Below, piece after piece: positions 47,197 through 56,588 of a stretch of DNA of 64,000 bases. Numbering within the stretch: the stretch's first letter is position 1; the number at the start of each line of letters is the position of its first letter. The DNA lies in contig NZ_CP024311.1 of the NCBI RefSeq assembly GCF_002944315.1, positions 3,138,501 through 3,202,500 of the forward strand. Reading direction: 5' to 3'. The translations under genes and the position numbers were made by a program. The notes under the pieces were generated by a model. The model worked only from the letters and a program-made list of their open reading frames with translations, did not search any database and was not told the origin of the DNA. This DNA comes from Rhizobium sp. NXC24 (GTDB lineage Bacteria > Pseudomonadota > Alphaproteobacteria > Rhizobiales > Rhizobiaceae).

Positions 47197-47706
47197 CTAC
47201 GCTTTGTCGAGATCGCCGTCCCGCCAAACCAGATGGCGCGCGGTTATCGGCAGGCTTTCGATTTCGTCGGCAATGAAATAGGGCGGAATATCGAGTGCAA
47301 CCAGCGCCTCGCGCGTGGCCGGCACCCATTTGAATTCGAGATGATTGTCGCCGTCTTGGATGCGATGAACGATTTCCTCGGGCCGAAACGGGAAACCCCG
47401 GGGGATATCCATCACATAGTAGAGTCCCAGCTCATGCCAATCACGGCGCTCGTAGTGAAAGAAGTTCTCCACCATCCAAAGCAGCCGGCCAACCACAACG
47501 TCGACGCCCAGCTCTTCGATCATCTCTCGCCGCAACGTCTCCTGCGACGTCTCGCCGATTTCCGCCCGGCCGCCCGGAAAGGTCCAGAACGGCTCATGCA
47601 CAGCGCGGTGGACGAGCACATGCCCCTCGCGAAAACCAAGGCCCGCTACGCGCATCTGGTATCGCGCATAACCGGCGTTCACCCTGATGACCCTGCGTTT
47701 CGACAT
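47197..47706 (-). CDS. NUDIX hydrolase
   Basis: The Nudix box GX5EX7REUXEEXGU is complete: GGRAEIGETSQETLRREMIE then ELG at about residues 42-65. The 169-residue enzyme should hydrolyse a nucleoside diphosphate linked to another moiety. It starts 4 bases after the metallophosphoesterase stop and precedes the DinB gene by 15 bases, so the three are co-transcribed. Confidence 0.88.
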   Translation of the reverse strand: MSKRRVIRVNAGYARYQMRVAGLGFREGHVLVHRAVHEPFWTFPGGRAEIGETSQETLRREMIEELGVDVVVGRLLWMVENFFHYERRDWHELGLYYVMDIPRGFPFRPEEIVHRIQDGDNHLEFKWVPATREALVALDIPPYFIADEIESLPITARHLVWRDGDLDKA

Positions 47707-47710
47707 CGCC

Positions 47711-48613
47711 CTATCCCAGATCGATCACAACGATTTCCGGCGGGACGCCGACGCGAACCGGCGCCACCGAACAGCCCAGGCCGCCGGAGACGATGATATG
47801 CCGATCCTCTTCGACAATATGGCCATAGACATACCGGTCGCCATAGCGCGACGGCAGATAGGGCGACCAGCCGAAAACCCTGACCTGCCCGCCATGCGTA
47901 TGACCGGACAAGGTCAGCGACACGCGCGACGGCACGGTCGGAAAGATATCGGGCTCATGGGCGAGCAGGATAACCGGCGCCGAGTCATTCACCTGCGCCA
48001 GCGTGCCGTCGAGATCATCGAGTCCCGTCGTGAACTGGCGCTTCCAGCGGACGCTCCGGCGCAAAGCAAGCTGATCCTCGACGCCTGCCAGCCAAAAGCC
48101 GTGTCCATCCTTTTCGAGACGAGCCGAACGATTGGAATAGACCGGAATTCCGACATCCGCCAATGCCTTATGACTGAAGGTCGGGCCTGAGCCGCGCTTC
48201 TGCGCCGCCGCATCGTGCCACCAATCATGATTGCCGACGATCGCGTGAACGCCGAGCGGCGCCTTCAGGGCCGCGAGCTCCGCCGCCCACACCCGATGAT
48301 CGACGCGTCCAGTTACGAAATCCGTCCCCGACGTGTAATCGCCGAGCAGAACGATGATATCGCCACCGAGATCGTTGGCACGGGTGCAAATGGAGGCGAT
48401 GCGATCGGCCGTCATCCACGGTCTGCACGCATGAAAATCGGCCAGTGCCACGACCCTCAGTTTCAGCCCCGGCGTCCAACCAGGCGGCGTCAACTGGTAG
48501 CGGGCCACGTTGAGGCGCAAGACGGGCTCGTATCCAAAGGCATAGCCACCGAGCGCCATCAATCCGACGATACTGCTGCCGAAGAGCTTCAGGAAACCGC
48601 GACGGCCGATCAC
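47711..48613 (-). CDS. Calcineurin-like metallophosphoesterase, membrane-anchored
   Basis: This 300-residue protein has an N-terminal Tat-like/anchor segment ([20 protein letters not shown]) and then the phosphoesterase motifs [27 protein letters not shown] and [10 protein letters not shown]. In the motif GDxH the first His is present as DFHA. It could act on lipids or on nucleotides outside the cytoplasm. Its ATG overlaps the ruvB stop by four bases. Confidence 0.87.
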   Translation of the reverse strand: MIGRRGFLKLFGSSIVGLMALGGYAFGYEPVLRLNVARYQLTPPGWTPGLKLRVVALADFHACRPWMTADRIASICTRANDLGGDIIVLLGDYTSGTDFVTGRVDHRVWAAELAALKAPLGVHAIVGNHDWWHDAAAQKRGSGPTFSHKALADVGIPVYSNRSARLEKDGHGFWLAGVEDQLALRRSVRWKRQFTTGLDDLDGTLAQVNDSAPVILLAHEPDIFPTVPSRVSLTLSGHTHGGQVRVFGWSPYLPSRYGDRYVYGHIVEEDRHIIVSGGLGCSVAPVRVGVPPEIVVIDLG

Positions 48614-49653
48614 TCGCCTTCCTCCTGGAACAGCCTGAACTGTGCTGCCTCCAGGTCCTTTGGCGGCTGCATCCCGAGATGCCTCCAGGCGATCGCCGTC
48701 AGCACGCGGCCTCGCGGCGTGCGCTGAATGAAACCCTGCTGGATCATATAGGGCTCGATGATATCCTCGATCGCGTCGCGCGGTTCGGAGAGGCCCGCGG
48801 CGATGGTTTCGATGCCGACCGGGCCGCCGCCGAAATTGACGGCGATCATGTTGAGATAGCGCTTGTCGAGCTGATCGAAACCGACATTGTCGACCAGCAG
48901 CCGCGTCAATGCCTCATCGGCGATCTCGCGGGTTACCGCCTCCGCCTTTGCCACTTCGGCGAAATCACGCACCCTGCGCAGCAGGCGGCCGGCGATGCGT
49001 GGCGTGCCGCGGGCGCGCCTGGCAATCTCGCGCGCGCCCTCTTCGGTTATCCCGAGCCCCATCAGCCGCGCTCCTCGGCGGACGATCAGCTCCAGTTCCT
49101 CGACCGTATAGAAGCTTAGGCGAACAGGAATGCCGAAACGGTCACGCAGCGGCGTCGTCAGCAGGCCGAGACGCGTGGTGGCGGCGACCAGCGTGAACTT
49201 TGCGAGATCGATCTTCACCGAACGCGCGGCCGGGCCTTCGCCGATAATCAGGTCAAGCTGAAAATCCTCCATGGCCGGATAGAGAATTTCTTCGACGGCC
49301 GGATTGAGGCGATGGATTTCGTCGATGAAGAGCACGTCCCGCTCTTCGAGATTGGTCAGAAGCGCGGCAAGATCGCCGGCCTTGGCGATGACAGGGCCGG
49401 ACGTCGAGCGGAAATTGACGCCGAGTTCCTTCGCCATGATCTGCGCCAGCGTCGTCTTGCCGAGACCCGGGGGGCCGACGAACAGCACATGGTCCAGCGC
49501 CTCGCCGCGTCCTTTCGCGGCCTCGATGAACACCTTGAGATTGGCGCGAGCCTCCGCCTGGCCGGTGAACTCGTCCAGCGACTGCGGCCTAAGCGTCACA
49601 TCCAGGTCTTCGCCCCGCTTTTCCGGCGATATCAAGCGTGCGGCTTCGCTCAT
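48610..49653 (-). CDS. ruvB: Holliday junction helicase RuvB
   Basis: The 347-residue AAA+ motor of branch migration works with RuvA. Walker A is GPPGLGKTT (about residue 61), Walker B is [10 protein letters not shown], and the C-terminal winged helix ends IAWRHLGM. Its ATG overlaps the TGA of a 22-codon upstream frame (listed separately), and its own stop overlaps the phosphoesterase start. Confidence 0.97.
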   Translation of the reverse strand: MSEAARLISPEKRGEDLDVTLRPQSLDEFTGQAEARANLKVFIEAAKGRGEALDHVLFVGPPGLGKTTLAQIMAKELGVNFRSTSGPVIAKAGDLAALLTNLEERDVLFIDEIHRLNPAVEEILYPAMEDFQLDLIIGEGPAARSVKIDLAKFTLVAATTRLGLLTTPLRDRFGIPVRLSFYTVEELELIVRRGARLMGLGITEEGAREIARRARGTPRIAGRLLRRVRDFAEVAKAEAVTREIADEALTRLLVDNVGFDQLDKRYLNMIAVNFGGGPVGIETIAAGLSEPRDAIEDIIEPYMIQQGFIQRTPRGRVLTAIAWRHLGMQPPKDLEAAQFRLFQEEGE

Positions 49654-49718
49654 GTCAGACGTTCCATTCCCGGTATGCGTTTTGCGGCTTCGATGCTGAA
49701 GACCATGGCGGTCACCAT
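49650..49718 (-). CDS. Predicted 22-residue leader peptide upstream of ruvB
   Basis: A 23-codon frame ([20 protein letters not shown] then LT) starts after an excellent AAGGGAGGGAG ribosome-binding site and ends with TGA overlapping the ruvB ATG (ATGA). The arrangement suits translational coupling. ruvB itself lacks another obvious site. No homologue is known to me, and the peptide may matter only as a coupling device. Confidence 0.4.
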   Translation of the reverse strand: MVTAMVFSIEAAKRIPGMERLT

Positions 49719-49729
49719 GGCTCCCTCCC

Positions 49730-49759
49730 TTAGATCACCATTTCGTGGAGGAGCGCCAT
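49730..49759 (-). CDS. Predicted 9-residue mini-ORF upstream of ruvB
   Basis: MALLHEMVI followed by TAA is preceded by AAGGAG eight bases before the ATG. It lies immediately upstream of the 22-residue frame, giving two short coupled frames between ruvA and ruvB. Weakly supported. Confidence 0.25.
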   Translation of the reverse strand: MALLHEMVI

Positions 49760-49814
49760 GAGTCGATCTCCTTACCTTGAGACAATAGTAAGGAATAGAA
49801 AAAGGTGCAAAGGA

Positions 49815-50429
49815 TCACCGTGCGAGCTCCTTCAAGCCCAGCCGGATCAGCTTGGCGCTGTCTGCTTCCTCACCCGCCGATTTCATCGCAGCCGCAACCG
49901 CATTTGCGGCCTGGTCGCGGGAATAGCCGAGATTGGTGAGCGCAGAAACGGCATCCGCGACCGGGGCGGAAGCGACGCCATCGCCCAATTCCTGCTTTAG
50001 GCCGATATTGATCGCCTCGCCCGCAAACGCCGGCGCCTTGTTCTTCAGCTCGGTGACGATGCGCATCGCCACTTTCGGCCCGACACCCGGCGCCCGGGAT
50101 ACGGCGCCGCGGTCCTGCAGCGCGATCGCATTGGCGAGCTCCGACGGCGTCAGCGTCGACAACAGTGCCAGCGCCACCTTCGCGCCGATACCCTGCACCG
50201 TCTGCAGAAGATTGAACCACTCCCGTTCAAGCACCGTCGTGAACCCGAAAAGACGGATCTGGTCCTCGCGGACATATGTCTCGATGAAGAGAACACAGGC
50301 TTCGCCGACCGAGCCGAGTTTCGACAGCGTACGCGCCGAACAATAGGCGACGTAGCAGACGCCGTGCACATCCACGAGCGCATAGTCCTCGCCGATCTCT
50401 TCGATTGTGCCTTTCAACTTGCCGATCAT
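49815..50429 (-). CDS. ruvA: Holliday junction DNA-binding protein RuvA
   Basis: This 204-residue tetrameric protein holds the four-way junction for RuvB. It has an N-terminal OB domain ([20 protein letters not shown]), helix-hairpin-helix motifs ([27 protein letters not shown]), and a C-terminal UBA-like domain ([20 protein letters not shown]) that contacts RuvB. Confidence 0.97.
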   Translation of the reverse strand: MIGKLKGTIEEIGEDYALVDVHGVCYVAYCSARTLSKLGSVGEACVLFIETYVREDQIRLFGFTTVLEREWFNLLQTVQGIGAKVALALLSTLTPSELANAIALQDRGAVSRAPGVGPKVAMRIVTELKNKAPAFAGEAINIGLKQELGDGVASAPVADAVSALTNLGYSRDQAANAVAAAMKSAGEEADSAKLIRLGLKELAR

Positions 50430-50506
50430 GAATGATGTCCGTCAGGGATGGGTTTCGGGAGAGATAAGGTCAAGTGAAGGAAAGTAAGAGCGATAACGAA
50501 AACAAA

Positions 50507-51019
50507 CTACCCCGCCAGCGCCGCCTGGCGCATCCGGCTGGCGCCGCGATTATGGGCATGGCAGATGGCGATGGCGAGTGCATCGGCGGCGTCGTTGCCT
50601 TTGAACTCCACCTTCGGCATCAGGATCTTCAGCATCATGTGGATCTGCTGCTTCTCGCCATGACCCACACCGATCACTGCCTTCTTGACGGCATTCGGCG
50701 CATATTCGGCAACCTGCAGCCCGGCGCGCGCCGGCACGAGCATGGCGATACCGCGCGCCTGGCCGAGCTTCAGCGTCGCCACCGCATCCTTATTGACGAA
50801 GGTCTGTTCGACAGCGGCTTCATCCGGCTTGTAGCTGTGGACGATATCGGCAAGCCCATCGTGAAGCTGGCAGAGGCGCGACGCGAGATCCATCTCGCCG
50901 TCCGACGTCACCGTCCCCGAGGCCACGAAACGCAGGGAATTGCCCAATGTGTCGATAATGCCCCAGCCGGTGCGGCGCAGGCCGGGATCGATGCCGATGA
51001 TTCGAATCGTATTCTGCAT
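50507..51019 (-). CDS. ruvC: Holliday junction resolvase RuvC
   Basis: The 170-residue endonuclease cuts junctions presented by RuvAB. Catalytic acids are seen in [14 protein letters not shown] near the N-terminus, AAVEQTFVN, and the C-terminal [16 protein letters not shown]. It is the first gene of ruvCAB on this strand, 77 bases before ruvA. Confidence 0.97.
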   Translation of the reverse strand: MQNTIRIIGIDPGLRRTGWGIIDTLGNSLRFVASGTVTSDGEMDLASRLCQLHDGLADIVHSYKPDEAAVEQTFVNKDAVATLKLGQARGIAMLVPARAGLQVAEYAPNAVKKAVIGVGHGEKQQIHMMLKILMPKVEFKGNDAADALAIAICHAHNRGASRMRQAALAG

Positions 51020-51213
51020 GCGTCAACCTATCTTTGGAGCTGCAGATGTGCCAGCAAAATGTGAACAAAACAAAAACAAACTCCCAAACCCAGCCTCTTT
51101 CTGCAGCTTTGAAATTAGGGTGACGAAATTGCCGGGCAGGGTTTGGAATGGAGTGTCGGCGCTCCTACATGGAGACAATTGCTCCTCCCCTTTCACCACG
51201 CAGGTCTCTTGCC

Positions 51214-52212
51214 ATGGTCCCCTTTTCCATCCTCGATCTTTCGCCCGTTGCCGAGGGCAGCACAGTCAGCCAATCCTTCGAAGGCTCGAAGCGCATGGCG
51301 CAGAAGGCGGAAGCGCTTGGCTACACCAGGTTCTGGCTGGCGGAGCATCATGGCATGCCAGGCGTCGCCAGCGCCGCGACCGCGGTTGTTATCGGCCATG
51401 TCGGAGCAGCCACTTCGCGCATCCGCATCGGCTCGGGCGGCGTCATGCTGCCGAACCATTCGCCGCTGGTGATAGCGGAGCAATTCGGCACGCTCGAAGC
51501 CCTGTTTCCCGGCCGCGTCGATCTCGGTCTCGGTCGTGCGCCGGGCACGGATATGCGCACGGCGCAGGCCCTGCGTCGCAACCTCGATGCCGGCGCCCAG
51601 AGCTTCCCCAATGATATTGTCGAGCTGCAGCATCTGTTCAGCCCGGCCGACGAGAACCAATCGATCCTTGCCGTACCCGGCAACGGCGCCAAAGTGCCGA
51701 TCTGGCTGCTCGGATCGAGCCTCTACAGCGCCCATCTCGCCGCCATGCTCGGCCTGCCCTATGCTTTCGCCTCGCATTTTGCGCCGGAAGCTTTGCTCGA
51801 TGCCGTCGCCATCTATCGCGACCGCTTCACGCCGTCGGCAACACTCGACAAACCCTATGTCATGGTCGGCGTCATGGGCTCGGCCGCGGAGACCGACGAA
51901 GAGGCGGATTATCACTTCACCTCGGCACAGCAGCAATTCGTCAACCTGCGCCGCAATGTCCGCGGCCCCTTCCCTCGCCCCCGCAGGGACATGGACGATT
52001 TCTGGACGCCTATGGAAAAACTGAATGTCGAACACACCCTGCGTTACGCCATTGTCGGCTCACCCGCGACTGCGGAGGCCAAGCTTTCGCAGTTCATCAA
52101 GGATACGGAAGCGGACGAAGTGATCATTTCGATGCCGATCCACGACATCGAGGCGCGGCTGAGATCGGTGGAGCTATTCGCGCAATTGCCGTCATTCAAG
52201 AAGGCTGCCTAA
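51214..52212 (+). CDS. Luciferase-like (LLM) flavin-dependent oxidoreductase
   Basis: This 332-residue F420/FMN-type monooxygenase-like TIM barrel begins [19 protein letters not shown]. It contains the family segments [36 protein letters not shown] and [16 protein letters not shown]. Substrate unknown. The longer frame from 51148 lacks family similarity and ATG 51214 is preferred. It converges on yebC, sharing a bidirectional terminator. Confidence 0.88.
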   Translation: MVPFSILDLSPVAEGSTVSQSFEGSKRMAQKAEALGYTRFWLAEHHGMPGVASAATAVVIGHVGAATSRIRIGSGGVMLPNHSPLVIAEQFGTLEALFPGRVDLGLGRAPGTDMRTAQALRRNLDAGAQSFPNDIVELQHLFSPADENQSILAVPGNGAKVPIWLLGSSLYSAHLAAMLGLPYAFASHFAPEALLDAVAIYRDRFTPSATLDKPYVMVGVMGSAAETDEEADYHFTSAQQQFVNLRRNVRGPFPRPRRDMDDFWTPMEKLNVEHTLRYAIVGSPATAEAKLSQFIKDTEADEVIISMPIHDIEARLRSVELFAQLPSFKKAA

Positions 52213-52216
52213 TAAT

Positions 52217-52266
52217 AGAAAAGCCCCAGTCTCCCTTGGCAAAACCTGGGAGACTGGGGCTTATTT
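52217..52266. terminator. Bidirectional Rho-independent terminator
   Basis: GCCCCAGTCTCCC (52223-52235) pairs perfectly with GGGAGACTGGGGC (52248-52260). Runs of A on the left and T on the right flank it. It serves the oxidoreductase gene and yebC. Confidence 0.9.
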
Positions 52267-52279
52267 TTAGAGGAAAAAA

Positions 52280-53026
52280 TCAGGCCGAGAGCTTGGCCAG
52301 AATCTCTTCGGAGACTTCGAAGTTCGAATAGACGTTCTGCACGTCGTCGTCGTCTTCCAGGCTGTCGATTAGCTTCATCAGCGACTGCGCCTTTTCTTCG
52401 TCGACCGGCACATTGTTCTGGGCACGCCAGATCGCCTTGACGGTTTCGGCTTCGCCGAGCGTTGCTTCGAGTGCCTTGGCAACCTCGTTCATCGCTTCGA
52501 AACCGCAGATGATGGTGTGGCCTTCCTCATCGCTCTCGACATCGTCGGCGCCGGCTTCGATCGCGGCTTCCATCACCTTATCCGCATCACCGACCTCGGG
52601 CTTGTAGGTGATTTCACCGACATGGTCGAAGGAGAAGGAGACCGAGCCGGTTTCACCAAGCGCGCCGCCGGCCTTCGTGAAGATCGAGCGGACGTTCGAC
52701 GCGGTGCGGTTGCGATTGTCGGTCAGAGCCTCGACGATGATCGCCGTGCCGCCGGGGCCGTAGCCCTCATAGCGGACCGCATCGTAATTCTCGGTATCTG
52801 CGCCGGAGGCTTTCTTGATGGCGCGATCGATATTGTCCTTGGGCATCGACTGCGCCTTGGCGTTCTGGATCGCCAGGCGCAAACTTGCGTTCATGCTCGG
52901 ATCAGGCAGACCCGACTTGGCGGCAACAGTGATTTCACGTGCCAGCTTCGAGAACATTTTCGAACGCACCGAGTCCTGACGGCCCTTGCGATGCATGATG
53001 TTTTTAAACTGTGAATGGCCAGCCAT
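52280..53026 (-). CDS. yebC: YebC/PmpR-family regulatory protein
   Basis: This 248-residue protein begins [19 protein letters not shown], the family signature, followed by [13 protein letters not shown] and [20 protein letters not shown]. Members act as transcription or translation factors, and recent work on the family points to relief of ribosome stalling. It is often close to ruvCAB in bacteria, as here, though separated by one gene. Confidence 0.94.
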   Translation of the reverse strand: MAGHSQFKNIMHRKGRQDSVRSKMFSKLAREITVAAKSGLPDPSMNASLRLAIQNAKAQSMPKDNIDRAIKKASGADTENYDAVRYEGYGPGGTAIIVEALTDNRNRTASNVRSIFTKAGGALGETGSVSFSFDHVGEITYKPEVGDADKVMEAAIEAGADDVESDEEGHTIICGFEAMNEVAKALEATLGEAETVKAIWRAQNNVPVDEEKAQSLMKLIDSLEDDDDVQNVYSNFEVSEEILAKLSA

Positions 53027-53153
53027 GGCACCCCTGTTCACGTCTTTTGTTGGGAATGGGCCGCCTTATAAGAGCGAAGTGGCTTTCATTCAAGCAAAAA
53101 GCCCGCAAGGACGCCCACGACAGGGCGCCCGGTAGCGATATCCTTCGAAGGTG

Positions 53154-53185
53154 TGCCCGGGCGGAGGGAGAGGGCCGCCCGGGCA
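53154..53185. other. GC-rich stem-loop downstream of MBL-fold gene
   Basis: TGCCCGGGCGG (53154-53164) and CCGCCCGGGCA (53175-53185) form a perfect 11-bp stem with a 10-base loop. No T-run follows, so it may be a Rho-dependent end or an mRNA stability element for the MBL gene. Confidence 0.6.
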
Positions 53186-53199
53186 TCGTGCTGATCGGC

Positions 53200-54042
53200 T
53201 CAAAGCCCCCTCAGCACGTAAATCAGCGGCTTGCGCGGCAGGGTTTTCAGCGAAACGGTGGTGCTTGCGGTGGGCGCATAGGCGATGTCGAAATCCGGGC
53301 CGAACATCGCCAGGAATTGCTGTATCGGCGGCCCCCAGCGGTGCATTGGCAGAATGAGCGACGAACGCAGCCGTTTCACCACCCGGCTCATGCTGTCCGC
53401 GCCCATGGTAAGGCCGCCATCGACCGGCACCATGACGACATCGAGCCGGCCGATTTCGGCATATTGCTTGTCGTTGAGCTCGAAATGCAGGTGCCCAAGA
53501 TGGCCGATGCAGAGCCCGGCCACTTCGAAGATGAAGATCGAATTGCCGTTCGCCTCGACACCTCCCGACCATCCACGAATATCGGTCACCACGTTGCGGA
53601 TCAGCGTATCGCCGACAGTCAGATTGATCTTCGCCGGCTCGCCGGGCGTATCGCTCCAGCCGTGCAGCACATATTTGATCGCCGGATCCGGGGTCAGCGT
53701 GTAATGGCTTGGATGCGCCTTGTTCATCGTCACGACGGTCGGCGTATAAGGCGGGACAAAGGCGCCGCTGAAATCGGTCGCGATCGACACACCGCCGGGT
53801 GTCTCTATGAAGAGGGTGGCATGACCGAGGAAGGTGATTTTTACATCGCCGCCGACGGGATCGTTGGCCGGAAGCGGGGCTGAACCGGAAAAGCTGGCGA
53901 ATGTCGCTTTCGGCAGCGACTGCGCGATCGCCTGACATTGGCTGACATGTGGGCGGGACGGTCTCTGCTGGGCGCCTGCGGCACTCCAACCAGCCACGGC
54001 CAGCAGGAAGATCACAGCGAAGACGGGAAATCGCAGCATCAT
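53200..54042 (-). CDS. Exported metallo-beta-lactamase-fold protein (UlaG-like) with altered metal motif
   Basis: The 280-residue product has a signal peptide (MLRFPVFAVIFLLAVAGWSA, cleaved near GAQ) and an MBL fold related to UlaG-type lactonases (ITFLGHATLFIETPGGVSIA). The canonical HxHxDH is changed to KAHPSH, losing one His and the Asp. Later His residues (HLGHLHFEL, LPMHRWG) remain. Hydrolase activity is therefore uncertain. Confidence 0.78.
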   Translation of the reverse strand: MMLRFPVFAVIFLLAVAGWSAAGAQQRPSRPHVSQCQAIAQSLPKATFASFSGSAPLPANDPVGGDVKITFLGHATLFIETPGGVSIATDFSGAFVPPYTPTVVTMNKAHPSHYTLTPDPAIKYVLHGWSDTPGEPAKINLTVGDTLIRNVVTDIRGWSGGVEANGNSIFIFEVAGLCIGHLGHLHFELNDKQYAEIGRLDVVMVPVDGGLTMGADSMSRVVKRLRSSLILPMHRWGPPIQQFLAMFGPDFDIAYAPTASTTVSLKTLPRKPLIYVLRGL

Positions 54043-54167
54043 GCCATCCCTTCAGCTCCACAGAGCCGCGAAGGATGCGGTATGAGCTGAGGTGCGTCCA
54101 GCCGCAATCCGATCAGATTGCTCACAATCGCGTCATCGCTGCCGCGTGATCAACGGCAGGACAATAG

Positions 54168-54992
54168 CTAACGCCAGAATTCCGGAATGGTTTCGGCCAG
54201 ACGCGGCCCGATCCTGAGCGGCGCGATCTTTTCGGCAAGCCCCGTCGCATCCGATATCTCGACGCCGACGCCGCAGATGGTGGCCGGCCCGGAAGCCGCC
54301 TCGAAACGGCCCTTCGGCATCTTCGAAATGAAGCGGTTGAGCGGCTCTTCCTTCTCCATGCCGAGCGACGAGTCATAGTCGCCGCACATGCCGGCATCCG
54401 ACATGTAGGCGGTGCCGCCGTTCAGGATCTGCGCGTCCGCGGTCGGCACATGCGTATGCGTGCCGACAACAAAGCTGGCGCGACCATCCACGAAATGGCC
54501 GAAACATTGTTTTTCGCTTGTCGCTTCCGCATGGAAATCGAACACGATGGCGTCTGCCTGCTCTTTCAGCGGGCAGGCATCGAGGATCGCTTCCGCCGCC
54601 TTGAAAGGATCGTCCAGCTCCGGATGCATGAAGACACGGCCCATGATGTTGGCGACGAGCACCCGGGCGCCGTTGCGGGCATAATAGATACTGGAGCCGC
54701 GACCGGGCGTGCCGGCCGGATAATTGGCGGGGCGCAGGAACTGGTCGTGGCGCCCGCAGAACACCACCGCTTCCTTCTGATCCCAGACGTGATTACCCGT
54801 CGTCACCACATCGGCGCCGGCATTGATCGTTTCCAGAAAGATGTCCTCGGTGATGCCGAAGCCGCCGGCGGCGTTCTCGCCGTTGACGATGACGAAGTCG
54901 AGCTTCAGATCGGAAATGAGGCCCGGCAGGCGATCCCATACCGCAACCCGTCCGGTCTTGCCGACCATGTCACCTAAAAATAGCAGCCGCAT
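54168..54992 (-). CDS. YmdB-type metallophosphoesterase (TIGR00282 family)
   Basis: The 274-residue enzyme has family motifs FLGDMVGKTGR, VNGENAAGG, TGNHVWDQKE, FDFHAEATSEK and GTHTHVPTAD. Related YmdB proteins hydrolyse 2',3'-cyclic nucleotides. It lies 3 bases downstream of the 5-formyl-THF cyclo-ligase gene, a pairing frequent in alphaproteobacteria. Confidence 0.9.
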   Translation of the reverse strand: MRLLFLGDMVGKTGRVAVWDRLPGLISDLKLDFVIVNGENAAGGFGITEDIFLETINAGADVVTTGNHVWDQKEAVVFCGRHDQFLRPANYPAGTPGRGSSIYYARNGARVLVANIMGRVFMHPELDDPFKAAEAILDACPLKEQADAIVFDFHAEATSEKQCFGHFVDGRASFVVGTHTHVPTADAQILNGGTAYMSDAGMCGDYDSSLGMEKEEPLNRFISKMPKGRFEAASGPATICGVGVEISDATGLAEKIAPLRIGPRLAETIPEFWR

Positions 54993-54995
54993 TTC

Positions 54996-55583
54996 CTATC
55001 CAATCTCTACGGAAACGAAATTGAGGCCGCTCTCGGTCAAAATCGCGTCAAGACGGACATCATGCGGCTCAGCCGGTACTGATGGCACTTCTTGGCAATC
55101 AAATGCAATGCCGATCAGCCGCGGATTCAGCCCTTTTTGCTGCAGATGATCAATGGCGCGATCATAGTAGCCGGCGCCGTAGCCAATACGATGGCCAGTG
55201 CTGTCGAAAGCCGAAAGCGGCACCAGCATGATATGCGGGTCCAACACTGGAGCCTCTGGTCCGGGCCCCGCCGTGCCGAAACCACTGGAAACCAGCTCTG
55301 CGCCGGGAACGAGTTCGCGAAAGACGATGGTGCGTTTATCGAGAATGACCGGCACGCAAAGCCGCGCACCCCGCTCACGCAGCCGCGCCATCAGCGGCCG
55401 TATGTCCACTTCGGACCGGATCGGCAGGAAGCCGGACACGATCTCACCAGGCTGAAGCTCGATCGCATTGCCGGCATGCGCAAGCATCGCCAACCCTTTC
55501 TCGATCCGCTCGTCTGGGGGAATGGCGTCACGCGCTGCCAGGCGCTCGTTGCGATATAGGGTTTTCAGCTCTTTGGGGTTCAT
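54996..55583 (-). CDS. 5-formyltetrahydrofolate cyclo-ligase
   Basis: This 195-residue ATP-dependent enzyme recycles 5-formyl-THF to 5,10-methenyl-THF. The C-terminal signature GYGAGYYDRAIDHL is clear, and the N-terminal KELKTLYRNERLAARD fits the family. ATG 55583 is preferred over a longer frame. In many alphaproteobacteria 6S RNA lies upstream; the roughly 105-base gap here is too short to hold one. Confidence 0.92.
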   Translation of the reverse strand: MNPKELKTLYRNERLAARDAIPPDERIEKGLAMLAHAGNAIELQPGEIVSGFLPIRSEVDIRPLMARLRERGARLCVPVILDKRTIVFRELVPGAELVSSGFGTAGPGPEAPVLDPHIMLVPLSAFDSTGHRIGYGAGYYDRAIDHLQQKGLNPRLIGIAFDCQEVPSVPAEPHDVRLDAILTESGLNFVSVEIG

Positions 55584-55688
55584 CAGGCTTTCGCGGAGTT
55601 CGACAATATCACCAAAACATAATGAGCCGGCGGCCCATTGCAATGCGTGAAAGCGACATGCCGTGATTGCATGCTGGTCGGGTGGACG

Positions 55689-56366
55689 TCAACCGTCCCT
55701 GCGCATCACCGAAATCCGACCATCATCATCGATATGCGCGCGAACATTCTCGTAGTTCAGCAGCGTCGAATGATTGGTGTTGACCGGATGGGAATGCGTC
55801 GCCGTAATCACCATGACGTCGGCGCCCGCGGTTTCGCCGGCCTTGATGCCGGCCATCACGTCTTCGAAGACCAGACAATCGGACGTCCGCAGACCGAGAC
55901 GCTCGGCGCCGAGGATGTAGCATTGCGGATCGGGTTTGCCGATCTTGACGTCTTCGGCGGTGACGATGAAGCGTGGGACCGGAATGCCCGCGGCGGCAAG
56001 GCGCGCCTGGGCCAGCCGATGCGGCGAGGAGGTGACGATCGCCCAGCGCTCCGGCGGCAGCGAGGCCAGGAATTCGATGGCGCCGGGGAGCGGCACCACG
56101 CCCTCGACATCGGCGATTTCCGCTTCCATGATCAGCAGCGATTCCGCAACCGGATCGACACCCGGCAGGTTCAAGCGGCCGATCGTATCGACGCCGCGCG
56201 AACCGTGCATAGTCGGCATGAATGCCGCGACATCCAGCCCCTTGCTGCGCGCCCAATCGCCCCAGACACGCTCGGCGGCAGCGATCGAGTTGATGATCGT
56301 GCCGTCCATATCGAACAGGAATCCGGAATAGCTTTTATCGAAGGCGAGAGACGATGCGGCGGACAA
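55689..56366 (-). CDS. HAD-family sugar/glycerol phosphatase-like hydrolase
   Basis: This 225-residue HAD hydrolase has motif I FLFDMDGTIINS, motif II in WAIVTSSP, motif III Lys in IGKPDPQCYI and motif IV VFEDVMAGIKAG. The cap domain resembles the GPP/YfbT group that dephosphorylates sugar phosphates or glycerol-3-phosphate. Substrate is not predictable. It is probably monocistronic. Confidence 0.87.
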   Translation of the reverse strand: MSAASSLAFDKSYSGFLFDMDGTIINSIAAAERVWGDWARSKGLDVAAFMPTMHGSRGVDTIGRLNLPGVDPVAESLLIMEAEIADVEGVVPLPGAIEFLASLPPERWAIVTSSPHRLAQARLAAAGIPVPRFIVTAEDVKIGKPDPQCYILGAERLGLRTSDCLVFEDVMAGIKAGETAGADVMVITATHSHPVNTNHSTLLNYENVRAHIDDDGRISVMRRDG

Positions 56367-56588
56367 GATTTAGTCCCTTTCGGTTTGGCGGGATCATTTT
56401 GGCGGGATCGGTCGGTGCAAGCCATGTCTGACTCGCGTAGTCCTTCCTCCGACTAGCGATAGCGGCGGCTAGAAGCAAATGAATGCTGGGCGGCAGGCGG
56501 GTAAAAGCTCCGCTCGCTGAGCTCCGCGTGGCATGAAGCTCAATTGCCGGATATGCGCGACGATCGGGCCGCCGCGCATATCGGTACA

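Noticed and set aside
55584..55688. Possible 6S RNA upstream of the 5-formyl-THF cyclo-ligase gene
   Set aside because: The gene order elsewhere suggested it, but the gap is only about 105 bases and I could not fold a 6S-like long hairpin with a central bulge.
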